From NCBI RefSeq assembly GCF_046600715.1, contig NZ_JBJMAV010000003.1:248001-312000 (forward strand): a DNA stretch of 64,000 nt. The letters are read 5' to 3'. The translations under genes were made by a program, and so were the position numbers. The notes under the pieces are model-generated. The model was not told where the DNA came from and ran no database searches. It saw only the letters and a list, made by a program, of their open reading frames with translations. Shown here in pieces: positions 45,266-54,288 of the stretch. Origin of the DNA: Lysobacter_C viscosus (GTDB lineage Bacteria; Pseudomonadota; Gammaproteobacteria; Xanthomonadales; Xanthomonadaceae). Within the stretch, counting starts at the first letter, position 1. Each line of letters begins with the position of its first letter.

Positions 45266-45417
45266 CCCTCGTTCCGGCCCTTCGCAGCACAGCTGCTACG
45301 GGCGCTCGTGGCGGCACAAGCCTTTGGCTTGTAAGCACCGCCCCTCGTTCCGGCCCTTCGCAGCACAGCTGCTACGGGCGCTCGTGGCGGCACAAGCCTT
45401 TGGCTTGTAAGCACCGC
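45266..45417. repeat. Perfect 76-bp tandem repeat, two copies, upstream of secA
   Basis: 45266-45341 and 45342-45417 are identical; a third copy starts (CCCTCG) and then diverges. Each unit holds two small hairpins, GCAGC-ACA-GCTGC and ACAAGCC-TTT-GGCTTGT. It fills most of the 405-base gap between the peptidase gene and secA; the rest of that gap is the terminator above and the secA leader. No open frame here is convincing as a gene. Confidence 0.85.
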
Positions 45418-45431
45418 CCCTCGCCCCCAGC

Positions 45432-45466
45432 TACAATGCGCGATGCCATGGGGCGCTCGGCGCCCC
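45432..45466 (+). promoter_or_regulatory. Putative secA -10 box and leader hairpin
   Basis: TACAAT (45432-45437) is a good -10, but no -35 stands at the right distance, partly because the tandem repeat ends just upstream. The transcript would begin near 45444 and run into GGGGCG-CTCGG-CGCCCC (45450-45466) followed by TTCTTGTT, a hairpin with a T-rich tail that looks like an attenuator. No SecM-like leader peptide is apparent; the frame here is open into secA. Confidence 0.4.
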
Positions 45467-45543
45467 TTCTTGTTGCCGGGAGTCGCGTGCCACCCATCCG
45501 GGTGCCCGCTGCTCCCCTTCCGATTCCCGATTCCGGTACTGAA

Positions 45544-48273
45544 ATGCTCAACAACCTGCTTACCCGCGTCTTCGGCAGCCGCAATGATCGCCTCCTGCGC
45601 CAGCTGCAACGCACCGTCGTCCGGATCAACGCGCTCGAGCCGGAGATGGAGAAGCTCTCCGACGCGGAGCTGCAGGCCAAGACCCCCGAGTTCCAGCAGC
45701 GCGTCGCCGGTGGCGAGGCGCTCGACAAGATCCTGCCCGAGGCCTTTGCCGTCTGCCGCGAAGCCAGCCGGCGCGTCCTGGGCATGCGCCACTACGACGT
45801 GCAGTTGATCGGCGGCATGGTGCTGCATCTGGGCAAGATTGCCGAGATGCGCACCGGCGAGGGCAAGACCCTGGTCGGCACCCTTCCGGTTTATCTGAAT
45901 GCGCTCGAAGGCAAGGGCGTGCATGTCGTCACCGTCAACGACTACCTGGCCCGCCGCGACTCGGCCTGGATGGGCAAGCTCTACACATGGCTGGGCCTGA
46001 GCGTGGGCGTGGTGTACCCGGGCATGCCGCATGGCGACAAGAAGGGGGCCTACGGTTCCGACATCACCTACGGCACCAACAACGAATTCGGCTTCGACTA
46101 CCTGCGCGACAACATGGCGCTGTCGAAGGATGACCGCCACCAGCGCGGCCTGAACTACGCGATCGTCGACGAAGTCGATTCGATCCTGATCGACGAGGCG
46201 CGGACCCCGCTGATCATCTCCGGGCCGGCCGACGAATCCCCGGACCTGTACATCAAGGTCAACCGTATCGTTCCGCAGCTGACCCGGCAGACCGCCGAAG
46301 ACGGCGAGGGCGACTACTGGGTCGACGAGAAGCAGAAGCAGGTGCACCTGTCCGAAAGCGGCCAGGAGCATGCCGAGGCGCTGCTGCGCGAGGCCGGCAT
46401 CCTGGAAGGCGAGGAGGACTCGCTCTACGGTGGCCAGAACCTGAGCGTGGTCCACCACCTCAATGCCGCACTGCGCGCGCACGCCATCTACCAGCGCGAC
46501 GTCGACTACATCGTCCGCGACGCCGAGGTGGTGATCGTCGACGAGTTCACCGGGCGCACGTTGACCGGGCGGCGCTGGTCGGACGGCCTGCACCAGGCGG
46601 TCGAAGCCAAGGAGGGCGTGCCGGTCCAGCGCGAGAACCAGACGCTGGCCTCGATCACCTTCCAGAACCTGTTCCGCATGTACGGCAAGCTGGCCGGCAT
46701 GACCGGTACCGCCGACACCGAGGCGTTCGAGTTCCAGAGCATCTACGGACTCGAAGTGGTGGTCATCCCGACCAATCGCCCGATGCAGCGCAAGGACCAC
46801 CCCGACCTGGTGTTCCTCAACCGCCCCGGCAAGTACCGCGCGGTGGTCAACGAGATCAAGGAGTGCCACGCCAACGGCCAGCCGGTTCTGGTCGGCACCA
46901 CGTCGATCGAGGTGTCGGAGCTGCTGGGCAACCAGCTGCGAGAGGCCGGCATCCACCACGAGGTGCTCAACGCCAAGCAGCACGAGCGCGAGGCGACCAT
47001 CGTTGCGCAGGCCGGCCGCCCGGGCGCGATCACCATCGCCACCAACATGGCCGGCCGCGGCACCGACATCGTGCTGGGCGGCTCGCTGGATGCGGAGCTG
47101 GCCGATCTCGAACAGGAAACCGGCGCGCCGATCGACGAAGCCACCCGTACCCGCCTGAAGGCGGCCTGGCAGGAGCGACACGATGCGGTCAAGGCCTCCG
47201 GTGGCCTGCACATCATCGGCACCGAGCGCCACGAATCGCGGCGCATCGACAACCAGCTGCGCGGGCGTGCGGGCCGCCAGGGCGACCCGGGCTCCAGCCG
47301 GTTCTACCTGTCGCTGGAAGACAACCTGATGCGCATCTTCGCCGCCGACTGGGTGCAGAAGGTCATGGCGCGCATGGGCCTGAAGGAAGACGACATCATC
47401 GAAAGCCCGCTGGTGACCAAGCAGATCGCCAACGCGCAGCGCAAGGTCGAGGCACACAACTTCGACATCCGCAAGAACCTGCTGGACTTCGACGACGTCA
47501 ACAACGACCAGCGCAAGGTGATCTACGGCCAGCGCGACGAACTGCTGGAAGCCGAGTCGGTGGAAGACAACATCACCGGCATCCGGGAGGACGTGGTCTA
47601 TGAGTTCGTCCACCGCCACGTGCCGATGAACTCGGTGGACGAGCAGTGGGACCTGCCGGGGCTGGAGGCCACCCTGGCCGAAGAGCTGGGCCTGCGCCTG
47701 GACCTCGCCGGCCTGGTCCGCGAGCGCCAGGAGATCGATGCCGAGGGCATTGCCGATCACGTCGCCGAGCGCGTCAACGCCCACTTCGCCGACCGCGAAG
47801 GGCAGCTGGGCGCCGAGACCATGCGCATGCTCGAGAAGCACATCATGCTCAACGTGGTCGACCAGAACTGGAAGGAGCACCTGGCACGCATGGATTACCT
47901 GCGCCAGGGCATCCATCTGCGCGGTTATGCGCAGAAGCAGCCCAAGCAGGAATACAAGAAGGAAGCCTTCGCGCTGTTCTCGGAGATGCTCGACAAGGTC
48001 AAGCGCGAGGTCATCACCCTGCTGGCGCGCGTGCGCATCCGCACCGAGGAGGAAGTCGCCGCGATGGAAGCCGCCGAGCGGGCGCAGGCACAGGCCCAGG
48101 CGCGGCAGATGCAGTTCCAGCACGCCGATTCGGGCGGCTATGGCGCCGACGAAGAAGCCGAGCAGGCCGAGGCGGCCGCGGCGCAGCAGGCGATGCCCAG
48201 CGTCGGCCGCAATGACCCGTGCCCCTGCGGCAGTGGTCGCAAGTACAAGCATTGCCACGGCCAGCTGGCCTGA
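45544..48273 (+). CDS. secA: Preprotein translocase ATPase SecA
   Basis: 909 residues. Motor of Sec protein export. Walker A is in EMRTGEGKTLVGTLP (~residue 102), the DEAD-type site in DEVDSILIDEARTPLIISG, the second NBD in TNMAGRGTDIVLGG, and the C-terminal zinc-binding tail CPCGSGRKYKHCHG is complete. The ATG at 45544 gives the family start MLNNLLTRVFGSRNDR; open frame upstream is not conserved-looking. A long hairpin (48307-48335) follows the gene. Confidence 0.97.
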   Translation: MLNNLLTRVFGSRNDRLLRQLQRTVVRINALEPEMEKLSDAELQAKTPEFQQRVAGGEALDKILPEAFAVCREASRRVLGMRHYDVQLIGGMVLHLGKIAEMRTGEGKTLVGTLPVYLNALEGKGVHVVTVNDYLARRDSAWMGKLYTWLGLSVGVVYPGMPHGDKKGAYGSDITYGTNNEFGFDYLRDNMALSKDDRHQRGLNYAIVDEVDSILIDEARTPLIISGPADESPDLYIKVNRIVPQLTRQTAEDGEGDYWVDEKQKQVHLSESGQEHAEALLREAGILEGEEDSLYGGQNLSVVHHLNAALRAHAIYQRDVDYIVRDAEVVIVDEFTGRTLTGRRWSDGLHQAVEAKEGVPVQRENQTLASITFQNLFRMYGKLAGMTGTADTEAFEFQSIYGLEVVVIPTNRPMQRKDHPDLVFLNRPGKYRAVVNEIKECHANGQPVLVGTTSIEVSELLGNQLREAGIHHEVLNAKQHEREATIVAQAGRPGAITIATNMAGRGTDIVLGGSLDAELADLEQETGAPIDEATRTRLKAAWQERHDAVKASGGLHIIGTERHESRRIDNQLRGRAGRQGDPGSSRFYLSLEDNLMRIFAADWVQKVMARMGLKEDDIIESPLVTKQIANAQRKVEAHNFDIRKNLLDFDDVNNDQRKVIYGQRDELLEAESVEDNITGIREDVVYEFVHRHVPMNSVDEQWDLPGLEATLAEELGLRLDLAGLVRERQEIDAEGIADHVAERVNAHFADREGQLGAETMRMLEKHIMLNVVDQNWKEHLARMDYLRQGIHLRGYAQKQPKQEYKKEAFALFSEMLDKVKREVITLLARVRIRTEEEVAAMEAAERAQAQAQARQMQFQHADSGGYGADEEAEQAEAAAAQQAMPSVGRNDPCPCGSGRKYKHCHGQLA

Positions 48274-48306
48274 TCGCGTGAGCGGTCATGGGTGATCGGC
48301 CGCAAC

Positions 48307-48335
48307 GGACGCCTCGTCGAATCGACGGGGCGTCC
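48307..48335 (+). terminator. Hairpin after secA
   Basis: GGACGCC (48307-48313) pairs with GGCGTCC (48329-48335), and inside it CGTCG pairs with CGACG around AAT, giving a nearly continuous 12-bp stem 34 bases after the secA stop. There is no T-run, so it may be a processing or stabilising structure instead of an intrinsic terminator. Confidence 0.5.
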
Positions 48336-48391
48336 TGCATTCCGGCGCCGGGCGCTGGCCTCGCGGCCATGTCTGCGGGGAGCGTTGATCG

Positions 48392-49381
48392 ATGAGCCCG
48401 GGCATTTCCCAGCCCGATGGCATGGCGCCGCCTGTCGAAGTCGTCGCCGGCGTCATTCGTGATGCGCGCGGCCGGGTGCTGCTGGCCCGCCGCACGGAAG
48501 GCCGCGACCTGGCCGGCCTGTGGGAGTTCCCGGGTGGCAAGCGTGAACCCGGCGAATCCGCCCAGGCCGCGCTGGCGCGCGAACTGCACGAGGAACTGGG
48601 CATCGAGGCCGAAATCGGACAGGCCGTGATCCGCGTGCCGCAAGCCTACCCGCACAAACGGTTGCGGCTGGACGTGTATGCGGTGGATCGCTGGAAGGGG
48701 ACGCTGCGGGGGCTCGAGGGGCAGGCACTGGCCTGGGTGCCACAGGACAAGCTGGTCAAGTACCCCATGCCGCCTGCCGACCGTCCGGTGGTGGCGGCGC
48801 TGGAGCAGCCGGACCAGTGCGTGGTGACACCCGCGCCGAAGGACGAACAGCGATGGCTGGCGTCGCTGGAGCGCGCATTGGACGAAGGGGCCTCGCGGGT
48901 TCAATTGCGGGCTCCCGGCGTGGATCCGGGAAGGTGGTCGACGCTGGTGGCCCGCGCCATCCGTCGCTGCCGCAAGGCGGGGGCTGAAGTGCTGGTCAAT
49001 GGCGATGCGGGGCTGGCGTTGGCCAACAACGTCGGCCTTCACCTCCGGGCCCGCCAACTGTTCGAACACGCCCACCGCCCGGTGCCCGACACGGTGGCCT
49101 TCTCCGCGTCGTGCCACACGCTGGAGGAGGTGCGACGGGCCGAGGCGCTGGGCTGCGACTTCGCACTGGTCGGCACGGTGACCGCCACGCCCAGCCACCC
49201 CGGCGCCGCGACGCTGGACTGGGACGGTTTCGCCATGCTGCGTGAGCAGGTGTCGCTGCCCATCTACGCGATCGGCGGCCTCGGTCCCGGTGACCTGGCC
49301 GAAGCCCGGCGGCACGGCGCGCAGGGCATCGCGGGCATACGTGCGCTGTGGCCTGACTCGAGGCCCATGGGAGCGGCTTGA
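48392..49381 (+). CDS. mutT: Nudix hydrolase (MutT) fused to a ThiE-like domain
   Basis: 329 residues. Residues ~15-140 are a Nudix domain: the box GX5EX7REUXEEXGU is complete in GGKREPGESAQAALARELHEELG; an 8-oxo-dGTP cleaning role is likely as for MutT next to secA in E. coli. Residues ~155-320 resemble thiamine-phosphate synthase (VQLRAPG, VLVNGDAGLALANNVGLHLRARQL, DFALVGTVTATPSHPG, YAIGGLGPGDLAEA). Such fusions are common in gammaproteobacteria; whether the ThiE part is active is unclear. The last codons (GAA and stop) lie inside a repeat element. Confidence 0.92.
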   Translation: MSPGISQPDGMAPPVEVVAGVIRDARGRVLLARRTEGRDLAGLWEFPGGKREPGESAQAALARELHEELGIEAEIGQAVIRVPQAYPHKRLRLDVYAVDRWKGTLRGLEGQALAWVPQDKLVKYPMPPADRPVVAALEQPDQCVVTPAPKDEQRWLASLERALDEGASRVQLRAPGVDPGRWSTLVARAIRRCRKAGAEVLVNGDAGLALANNVGLHLRARQLFEHAHRPVPDTVAFSASCHTLEEVRRAEALGCDFALVGTVTATPSHPGAATLDWDGFAMLREQVSLPIYAIGGLGPGDLAEARRHGAQGIAGIRALWPDSRPMGAA

Positions 49382-49458
49382 GTCGGAGCATGAAGAGCGA
49401 TTGCCTGCGGGTCCCCACCCGTACCCCGGCAGCGACTCGCGGCTCAAGCCGCTCCTAC
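49370..49458. repeat. GTAG-headed REP-like palindrome (GGCTT subfamily) over the mutT stop
   Basis: Left arm GGAGCGGCTTGAGTC (49370-49384) and right arm around GGCTCAAGCCGCTCC followed by TAC (49441-49458), with an insertion of a few bases near the inner end. The left arm contains the final two codons and stop of the Nudix-ThiE gene. The right arm ends directly at the coaE stop (49455). Confidence 0.65.
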
Positions 49459-50075
49459 GGTTCGACGGTCTCTGCCAGCTCTCGATACATCCGATCAAGC
49501 CCGGCCACCCGGGCGTCCAGCGCCTCCAGCGGCCCATCATTGACGACCACGTCGTCGGCCAGGGCCAGGCGCTCTTCGCGCGAGGCCTGCGCGGCCAGCA
49601 TCGACTCGGCCAGCGCCCGGTCGACGCCGTCGCGCTGCATCAGGCGGTGTACCTGCACCGCGGCAGGCACATCGACCACCAGGATGCGGTCAAGCCATGG
49701 GTACGCAGTCCGCCCCCCGCCTTCTGCCAGCAAGGGAACGGCCGCGATGGCGTATGGTCCGGGCGCGGTTTGGCACTGCCGCATCAGCACGGCACGCACG
49801 CGAGGGTGGATGATCGCTTCCAGTCGGCGGCGTGCCGACGGATCCTCGAATACCCGGCGCCGCATGGCGGCGCGATCCAGCTGGCCGTCACCTGCCAGCA
49901 CTCCGGGGCCGAATTCGGCGATCACCTCAGCCAGTCCCGGTGATCCGACTGCAACGGCTTCGCGCGCAGCCACGTCGGCGTCGGCCACCGCCACGCCCAA
50001 CGCCTCGAACCTGCGCGTGACTTCCGACTTGCCCGAAGCCACGCCGCCGGTTACGCAGATGATGAAATCACTCAT
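49455..50075 (-). CDS. coaE: Dephospho-CoA kinase
   Basis: 206 residues. Last step of coenzyme A synthesis. P-loop CVTGGVASGKSEVTRRFEALG at the N-terminus (given here in parts: GGVASGKS is the ATP loop), ADADVAAREAV, PLLAEGGGRTAYPWLDRILVVD and ASREERLALADDVVVNDG follow the family. The start at 50075 gives the standard N-terminus; no good Shine-Dalgarno is visible (upstream is pyrimidine-rich). It follows pilD, as in Pseudomonas and Xanthomonas, but 256 bases with a REP element lie between. Confidence 0.94.
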   Translation of the reverse strand: MSDFIICVTGGVASGKSEVTRRFEALGVAVADADVAAREAVAVGSPGLAEVIAEFGPGVLAGDGQLDRAAMRRRVFEDPSARRRLEAIIHPRVRAVLMRQCQTAPGPYAIAAVPLLAEGGGRTAYPWLDRILVVDVPAAVQVHRLMQRDGVDRALAESMLAAQASREERLALADDVVVNDGPLEALDARVAGLDRMYRELAETVEP

Positions 50076-50194
50076 GGAGGAAGCATGCCATGCACTCGGC
50101 GCGGTGATGGATCCCGTGTGCCGGATCCCGTTTGCCGTGGGGTGAATTGGCTTGCCAAGGAATGGTTCGCATGTCTGCCCGCGCCGGGCGGGCC

Positions 50195-50268
50195 CTGTAG
50201 GAGCGACGTGAGTCGCGACCCGATTTGCCACGGTCACCACGCGGGCGCGACTCACGTCGCTCCTGCAG
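50195..50268. repeat. GTAG-headed REP-like palindrome (GACGT subfamily)
   Basis: Arms 50195-50217 and 50246-50268 are 23 bases long and reverse complementary with one mismatch (core GTAGGAGCGACGTGAGTCGC); the loop is 28 bases. It sits between coaE and pilD. Nothing else recognisable is present in that gap. Confidence 0.85.
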
Positions 50269-50331
50269 ACGGAGCGAGGGTGCGCGGTGCGGCCTGAGCC
50301 GCTGCGGGACTCGTCGTACCCGGTTTCGGGG

Positions 50332-51195
50332 TCAGGCCATGCCCGCGTAGCGCAGGTAGCCGTCAACCAGCTGGTCGCCCCAGAAGAACGTGATCCAGCC
50401 GGCCACCGCAAGGTAAGGCCCGAACGGGATCGGCGTGGCCTTGTCCCGACCCTGGGTGAACAGCCAGATCGAGCCCACCACGGCACCGACCAGCGACGAC
50501 AGCAGGATGGTCGGCAGGATGCCGCTCAGTCCCACCCATGCGCCGATTGCGGCCAGCAGCTTGAAGTCGCCGAATCCCATGCCTTCCTTGCCGGTCAGCT
50601 GCTTGAACAGCCAGAACACCGTCCACAGGCTCAGGTAGCCGGCCATCGCGCCCAGCAGGGCGGCCTTGGGGTTCATGTAGAGGTTGTCGGCCGCGGCGAC
50701 CAGGCCCAGCCACATCAATGGCAGGGTCAGCTGGTCGGGCAACAGCTGGGTGCGCAGGTCGATGCCCGACAGGGTGATCAGGAAACAGGTGAACAGGCAC
50801 GCGCCGAACCCCTGCCAGCCGAATCCGAACTGCCAGACGCAGGTCAGCAGCAGCACCGCGGTCAGCAGCTCCACCAGCGGGTACTGGATCGAAATCGGCG
50901 TCTTGCAGGTGCGGCATTTGCCGCGCAGGGCCAGCCAGCTGAACAGCGGGATGTTCTCGTACCAGCTCAGCTGTCGCTTGCAGGCCGGGCAGTGCGACCG
51001 CTCGACCACGATGCCGGGCGGTGGCGGGTCGTAGGCATCGGGCTCGCCGAGCATCTCGCGGCTGTCGCGCTGCCATTGCCACTCCAGGCGGCGCGGCAGG
51101 CGCAGGATCACCACGTTGAGGAAGCTGCCCACCAGCAGGCCGAGGCCGGCCACCAGCGGATAGCCGATGGCCGGGTTTTCGTCGAGGAATGCCAT
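50332..51195 (-). CDS. pilD: Prepilin peptidase/N-methyltransferase PilD
   Basis: 287 residues, polytopic. The cytoplasmic loop carries two CxxC pairs (HCPACK, CRTCK). The aspartyl protease residues are in GIDLRTQLLPD and GMGFGDFKLL (GxGD type). It cleaves and methylates type IV prepilins and, by family precedent, the pseudopilins GspG-K of the T2SS encoded at the other end of the window. It is 17 bases downstream of pilC, same transcript. Confidence 0.96.
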   Translation of the reverse strand: MAFLDENPAIGYPLVAGLGLLVGSFLNVVILRLPRRLEWQWQRDSREMLGEPDAYDPPPPGIVVERSHCPACKRQLSWYENIPLFSWLALRGKCRTCKTPISIQYPLVELLTAVLLLTCVWQFGFGWQGFGACLFTCFLITLSGIDLRTQLLPDQLTLPLMWLGLVAAADNLYMNPKAALLGAMAGYLSLWTVFWLFKQLTGKEGMGFGDFKLLAAIGAWVGLSGILPTILLSSLVGAVVGSIWLFTQGRDKATPIPFGPYLAVAGWITFFWGDQLVDGYLRYAGMA

Positions 51196-51212
51196 GCGCC
51201 GGTCGCGTCGCC

Positions 51213-52466
51213 TTAGATGGTGGAGGCCAGCTTGAAGATCGGCAGGTACATGCCGACCACCATGCTGCCCACGATCACGCCCAGGATGATCATGATCAAC
51301 GGCTCGAGCAGGCTCGACAGTGCATCGACGGCATTGTTGACCTCCTGCTCGTAGAACTCCGCGACCTTGAACAGCATCGTGTCCAGTGCGCCGGCCTCCT
51401 CGCCGATCGCCACCATCTGCACGACCATGTGCGGGAACAGGTCGACCTGCTTCATCGCCAGGTTGATCTGGTAGCCGACCGATACGTCATCGCGGATGCG
51501 GTGTACGGCCTGCTCGTAGACGATATTGCCCGTTGCCCCTGCAACCGTGTCCAGACCCTCGACCAGCGGTACGCCGGCCTGGAAGGTCACCGCCAGGGTG
51601 CGGGCAAAGCGCGCGATGGCGGAGTTGTGCAGGATCTGCCCGACGACGGGCAGCTTGAGCATCACCCGGTCGATGAAGTGGGCGAACTTCACCGAACGGT
51701 TCTTCGCCATCACGAAGCCGACCCCCGCCCCGATGACCACCAGCAGCACCAGCCACCAGTACGCGATCATGAAGTCGCTGGCGCCCAGGATCATCATGGT
51801 GAACGCCGGCAGTTCCGCGCCGAAGCTGGCAAAGGTCTTCTCGAACTGCGGCACCACGAACACCAGCAGGATCGCGCTGACCAGGATGGCCACCGCCACG
51901 ACCGTGGCCGGGTAGAACAGCGCCTTCTTGATCTTGCCCTTCAGGCTTTCGATGTTCTCCTTGTAGCTGGCGATGGTGTCGAGCACCGTCTCCAGCACAC
52001 CGGCCGACTCGCCGGCCCGTACCAGGTTGCGGAACAGCTCGTCGAACTGCACCGGGTGCTTGCTCAACGCTTCGTGCAACGACGAGCCGCCCTCCAGGTC
52101 ACTGCGGATCGAATTGACCAGCTCCTTCATCTTGGGGTTCTTGTGGCCCCCCGCAATGATCTCCAGCGCGGTCACGATCGGGACGCCCGACTTCATCATC
52201 GTCGCGATCTGGCGGCTGAAGATCGCGATGTCCAGCGGCGTGATGCGCTTGCCGGCGGAGAACAGCGGCTTGGGCTTGACCTTGACGACCTTGGGGTTGA
52301 TGCCCTGCTTGCGCAGTTCGGCGCGCAGCATGTTGGCGTTCTTGGCGGGCTGCTCGCCCTTCATCGTGGTGCCGCGCTTGTCCACGCCCTCCCAGACGAA
52401 CATCTGCAGGGGGTTGGGGCGGCGGGCCGCGGGGGCGGGCTTGGCGGCGGTGCGGGATGCGGACAT
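51213..52466 (-). CDS. pilC: Type IV pilus platform protein PilC
   Basis: 417 residues. Two T2SSF domains with three transmembrane regions: DIAIFSRQIATMMKSGVPIVTALEIIAGG (first), RFARTLAVTFQAGVPLVEGLDTVAGATGN (second), both ending with a Gly-rich hinge; GEEAGALDTMLFKVAEFYEQEV parallels the GspF fragment at the window start. It is the inner-membrane platform on which PilB assembles pilin. A positively charged, Pro/Ala-rich N-terminus precedes the first domain. It starts three bases after pilB. Confidence 0.96.
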   Translation of the reverse strand: MSASRTAAKPAPAARRPNPLQMFVWEGVDKRGTTMKGEQPAKNANMLRAELRKQGINPKVVKVKPKPLFSAGKRITPLDIAIFSRQIATMMKSGVPIVTALEIIAGGHKNPKMKELVNSIRSDLEGGSSLHEALSKHPVQFDELFRNLVRAGESAGVLETVLDTIASYKENIESLKGKIKKALFYPATVVAVAILVSAILLVFVVPQFEKTFASFGAELPAFTMMILGASDFMIAYWWLVLLVVIGAGVGFVMAKNRSVKFAHFIDRVMLKLPVVGQILHNSAIARFARTLAVTFQAGVPLVEGLDTVAGATGNIVYEQAVHRIRDDVSVGYQINLAMKQVDLFPHMVVQMVAIGEEAGALDTMLFKVAEFYEQEVNNAVDALSSLLEPLIMIILGVIVGSMVVGMYLPIFKLASTI

Positions 52467-52469
52467 GGC

Positions 52470-54191
52470 TTAGTCCTTGGTGACGCGGTTGATTTCAGCG
52501 AGGCTGGTGACGCCGTGCTTGACCTTCAGCAGGGCGGACTGGCGCAGGTCGCGCACGCCGGACTTCTTTGCGGCTTCGGCGATCTGCATGGCGTTGCCGC
52601 CGGCCAGCACGATGGACTGGATGTCATCGGTCATCGGCATGACCTGGTAGATGCCGGTCCGGCCCTTGTAGCCCTCGGTGCAGTCGGGGCAGCCCACGGC
52701 TTCGTAGATGGTGAGCCCTGCGTCGAGCTCGTCCTGGGTGAAGCCTTCGGCCAGCAGCGCGTGGTCGGGCAGGTGCACCGGGCGCTTGCAGTCGTGCAGG
52801 CGACGGGCCAGGCGCTGGGCGATCACCACCGTCACCGAGGAGGTGATGTTGAACGGCGCCACGCCCATGTTCATCAAACGCGCGATGGTCTGCGGGGCGT
52901 CGTTGGTGTGGAGCGTGGACAGCACCATGTGGCCGGTCTGCGCGGCCTTGATGCCGATCTCGGCCGTTTCCAGGTCGCGGATCTCGCCGACCATGATCAC
53001 GTCGGGGTCCTGTCGCAGGAAGCTGCGCAGCGCGGCGGCGAAGGTCATGCCGCGCTTGACATTCATCTGCACCTGGTTGATGCCCGGCACGCGGATTTCG
53101 ACCGGGTCCTCGACGGTGGAGATGTTGCGGCTGTCGTCGTTGAGGATGTTGAGCGCGGTGTAGAGCGACACCGTCTTGCCCGAGCCGGTCGGGCCGGTCA
53201 CCAGCACCATGCCGTAGGGCTTCTTCACCGAGCTGACGAAGATTTCCTGTTGCTCCGGCTCGTAGCCCAGCTTCTCGATGCCCATCTTGGCGGCGCTGCC
53301 GTCCAGGATGCGCAGCACCACCTTCTCGCCGAACAGGGTCGGCAGGGTGCTCATGCGGAAGTCGATCTGCCGGGTCTTGGACAGGTTGAGCTTGATGCGC
53401 CCGTCCTGCGGCACGCGCTTCTCGGCGATGTCCAGCTGCGCCATCACCTTCAGGCGCGCCGCGATGCGGGCCTGCAGCTTCACCGGCACCTTGGCGACCT
53501 GCTTGAGGATGCCGTCGATGCGCAGGCGCACCCGGTATTCGGTCTCGTAGGGCTCGAAGTGGATGTCGGAAGCGCCGCGGCGGATCGCGTCCACCAGCAC
53601 CTTGTTGATGAACTTGACGACCGGGGTGTCGTCGCCCTTGGCGTCCACGCCGGTGTCGGTGGACAGTTCCTCGTCACCGCTGCTGACCTCGAGGTTCTCC
53701 ATCCCCTCGTCGTCGTCGCCGTCGGCCAGCGCATCGCTGGTTTCGAGCATCTTGTCGATGCCACGGCGGATCGAGTCCTCGTCGACGAGGATCGCTTCCA
53801 CCACCAGGTTGGTCTGGAACTTGATCTCGTCCAGCGCGCGGCTGTTGGTGGGGTCGGCCACGCCCACGAACAGGCGGTTGCCGCGCTTGAACAGCGGCAG
53901 CGCGTTGTGCTTGCGCAGCAGTTCCTCGTTGACCAGCCGCGCCGCCGCCTGGCCGGGGTCCAGGGCCAGGGCATCGAAAATAGGTACGCCGAATTCCAGC
54001 GAGTTGGCCGCAGCCATCGCCGGCGGGGCAACCAGCTTCTTTTCCGTGAGGTAGGCCGCGATGGGCTTGCGCTCGGCGCTGGCCGCGGCCATGGCCTCGC
54101 GCGCGGCACTTTCTTCCAGGGCACCGTCCATGACCAGGCGCCGGGCAATGCCGGTGATGCCGACCAGGTTGGCGGTCGCTACGGTATTCAT
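52470..54191 (-). CDS. pilB: Type IV pilus extension ATPase PilB
   Basis: 573 residues. N-terminal MshEN-type domain (~1-150), then the ATPase: GASDIHFEPYE, Walker A VTGPTGSGKTVSLYT, Asp box STVEDPVEIRVPGINQVQ, Walker B DPDVIMVGEIRDLETAE, His box TGHMVLSTLHTND. In the zinc-binding region the second pair CPDC is present, but the first pair reads HDCK with only one Cys. The ATG at 54191 is preceded by GGGGGCAGG. It powers pilus extension together with PilC. Confidence 0.95.
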   Translation of the reverse strand: MNTVATANLVGITGIARRLVMDGALEESAAREAMAAASAERKPIAAYLTEKKLVAPPAMAAANSLEFGVPIFDALALDPGQAAARLVNEELLRKHNALPLFKRGNRLFVGVADPTNSRALDEIKFQTNLVVEAILVDEDSIRRGIDKMLETSDALADGDDDEGMENLEVSSGDEELSTDTGVDAKGDDTPVVKFINKVLVDAIRRGASDIHFEPYETEYRVRLRIDGILKQVAKVPVKLQARIAARLKVMAQLDIAEKRVPQDGRIKLNLSKTRQIDFRMSTLPTLFGEKVVLRILDGSAAKMGIEKLGYEPEQQEIFVSSVKKPYGMVLVTGPTGSGKTVSLYTALNILNDDSRNISTVEDPVEIRVPGINQVQMNVKRGMTFAAALRSFLRQDPDVIMVGEIRDLETAEIGIKAAQTGHMVLSTLHTNDAPQTIARLMNMGVAPFNITSSVTVVIAQRLARRLHDCKRPVHLPDHALLAEGFTQDELDAGLTIYEAVGCPDCTEGYKGRTGIYQVMPMTDDIQSIVLAGGNAMQIAEAAKKSGVRDLRQSALLKVKHGVTSLAEINRVTKD

Positions 54192-54288
54192 CCTGCCCCC
54201 AGTATTTCCCCGGGCCGACTGTACCGCAATCCACCACTGGCGCGACCGTGCCTGATGCACGCTTCCCGAACGCAGGTCGCGCGGTGGC

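Noticed and set aside
45266..45417. Tandem repeat as a remnant CRISPR array
   Set aside because: The units are directly adjacent with no spacers, are 76 bp long, and no cas gene is present.
45253..45543. In-frame 97-codon N-terminal extension of secA
   Set aside because: It runs through the tandem repeat and encodes nothing like SecA; the ATG at 45544 gives the normal family start.
48392..49381. Frameshift or assembly fusion of separate mutT and thiE genes
   Set aside because: The frame is continuous with a short linker, and Nudix-ThiE fusions are a known arrangement in gammaproteobacteria.
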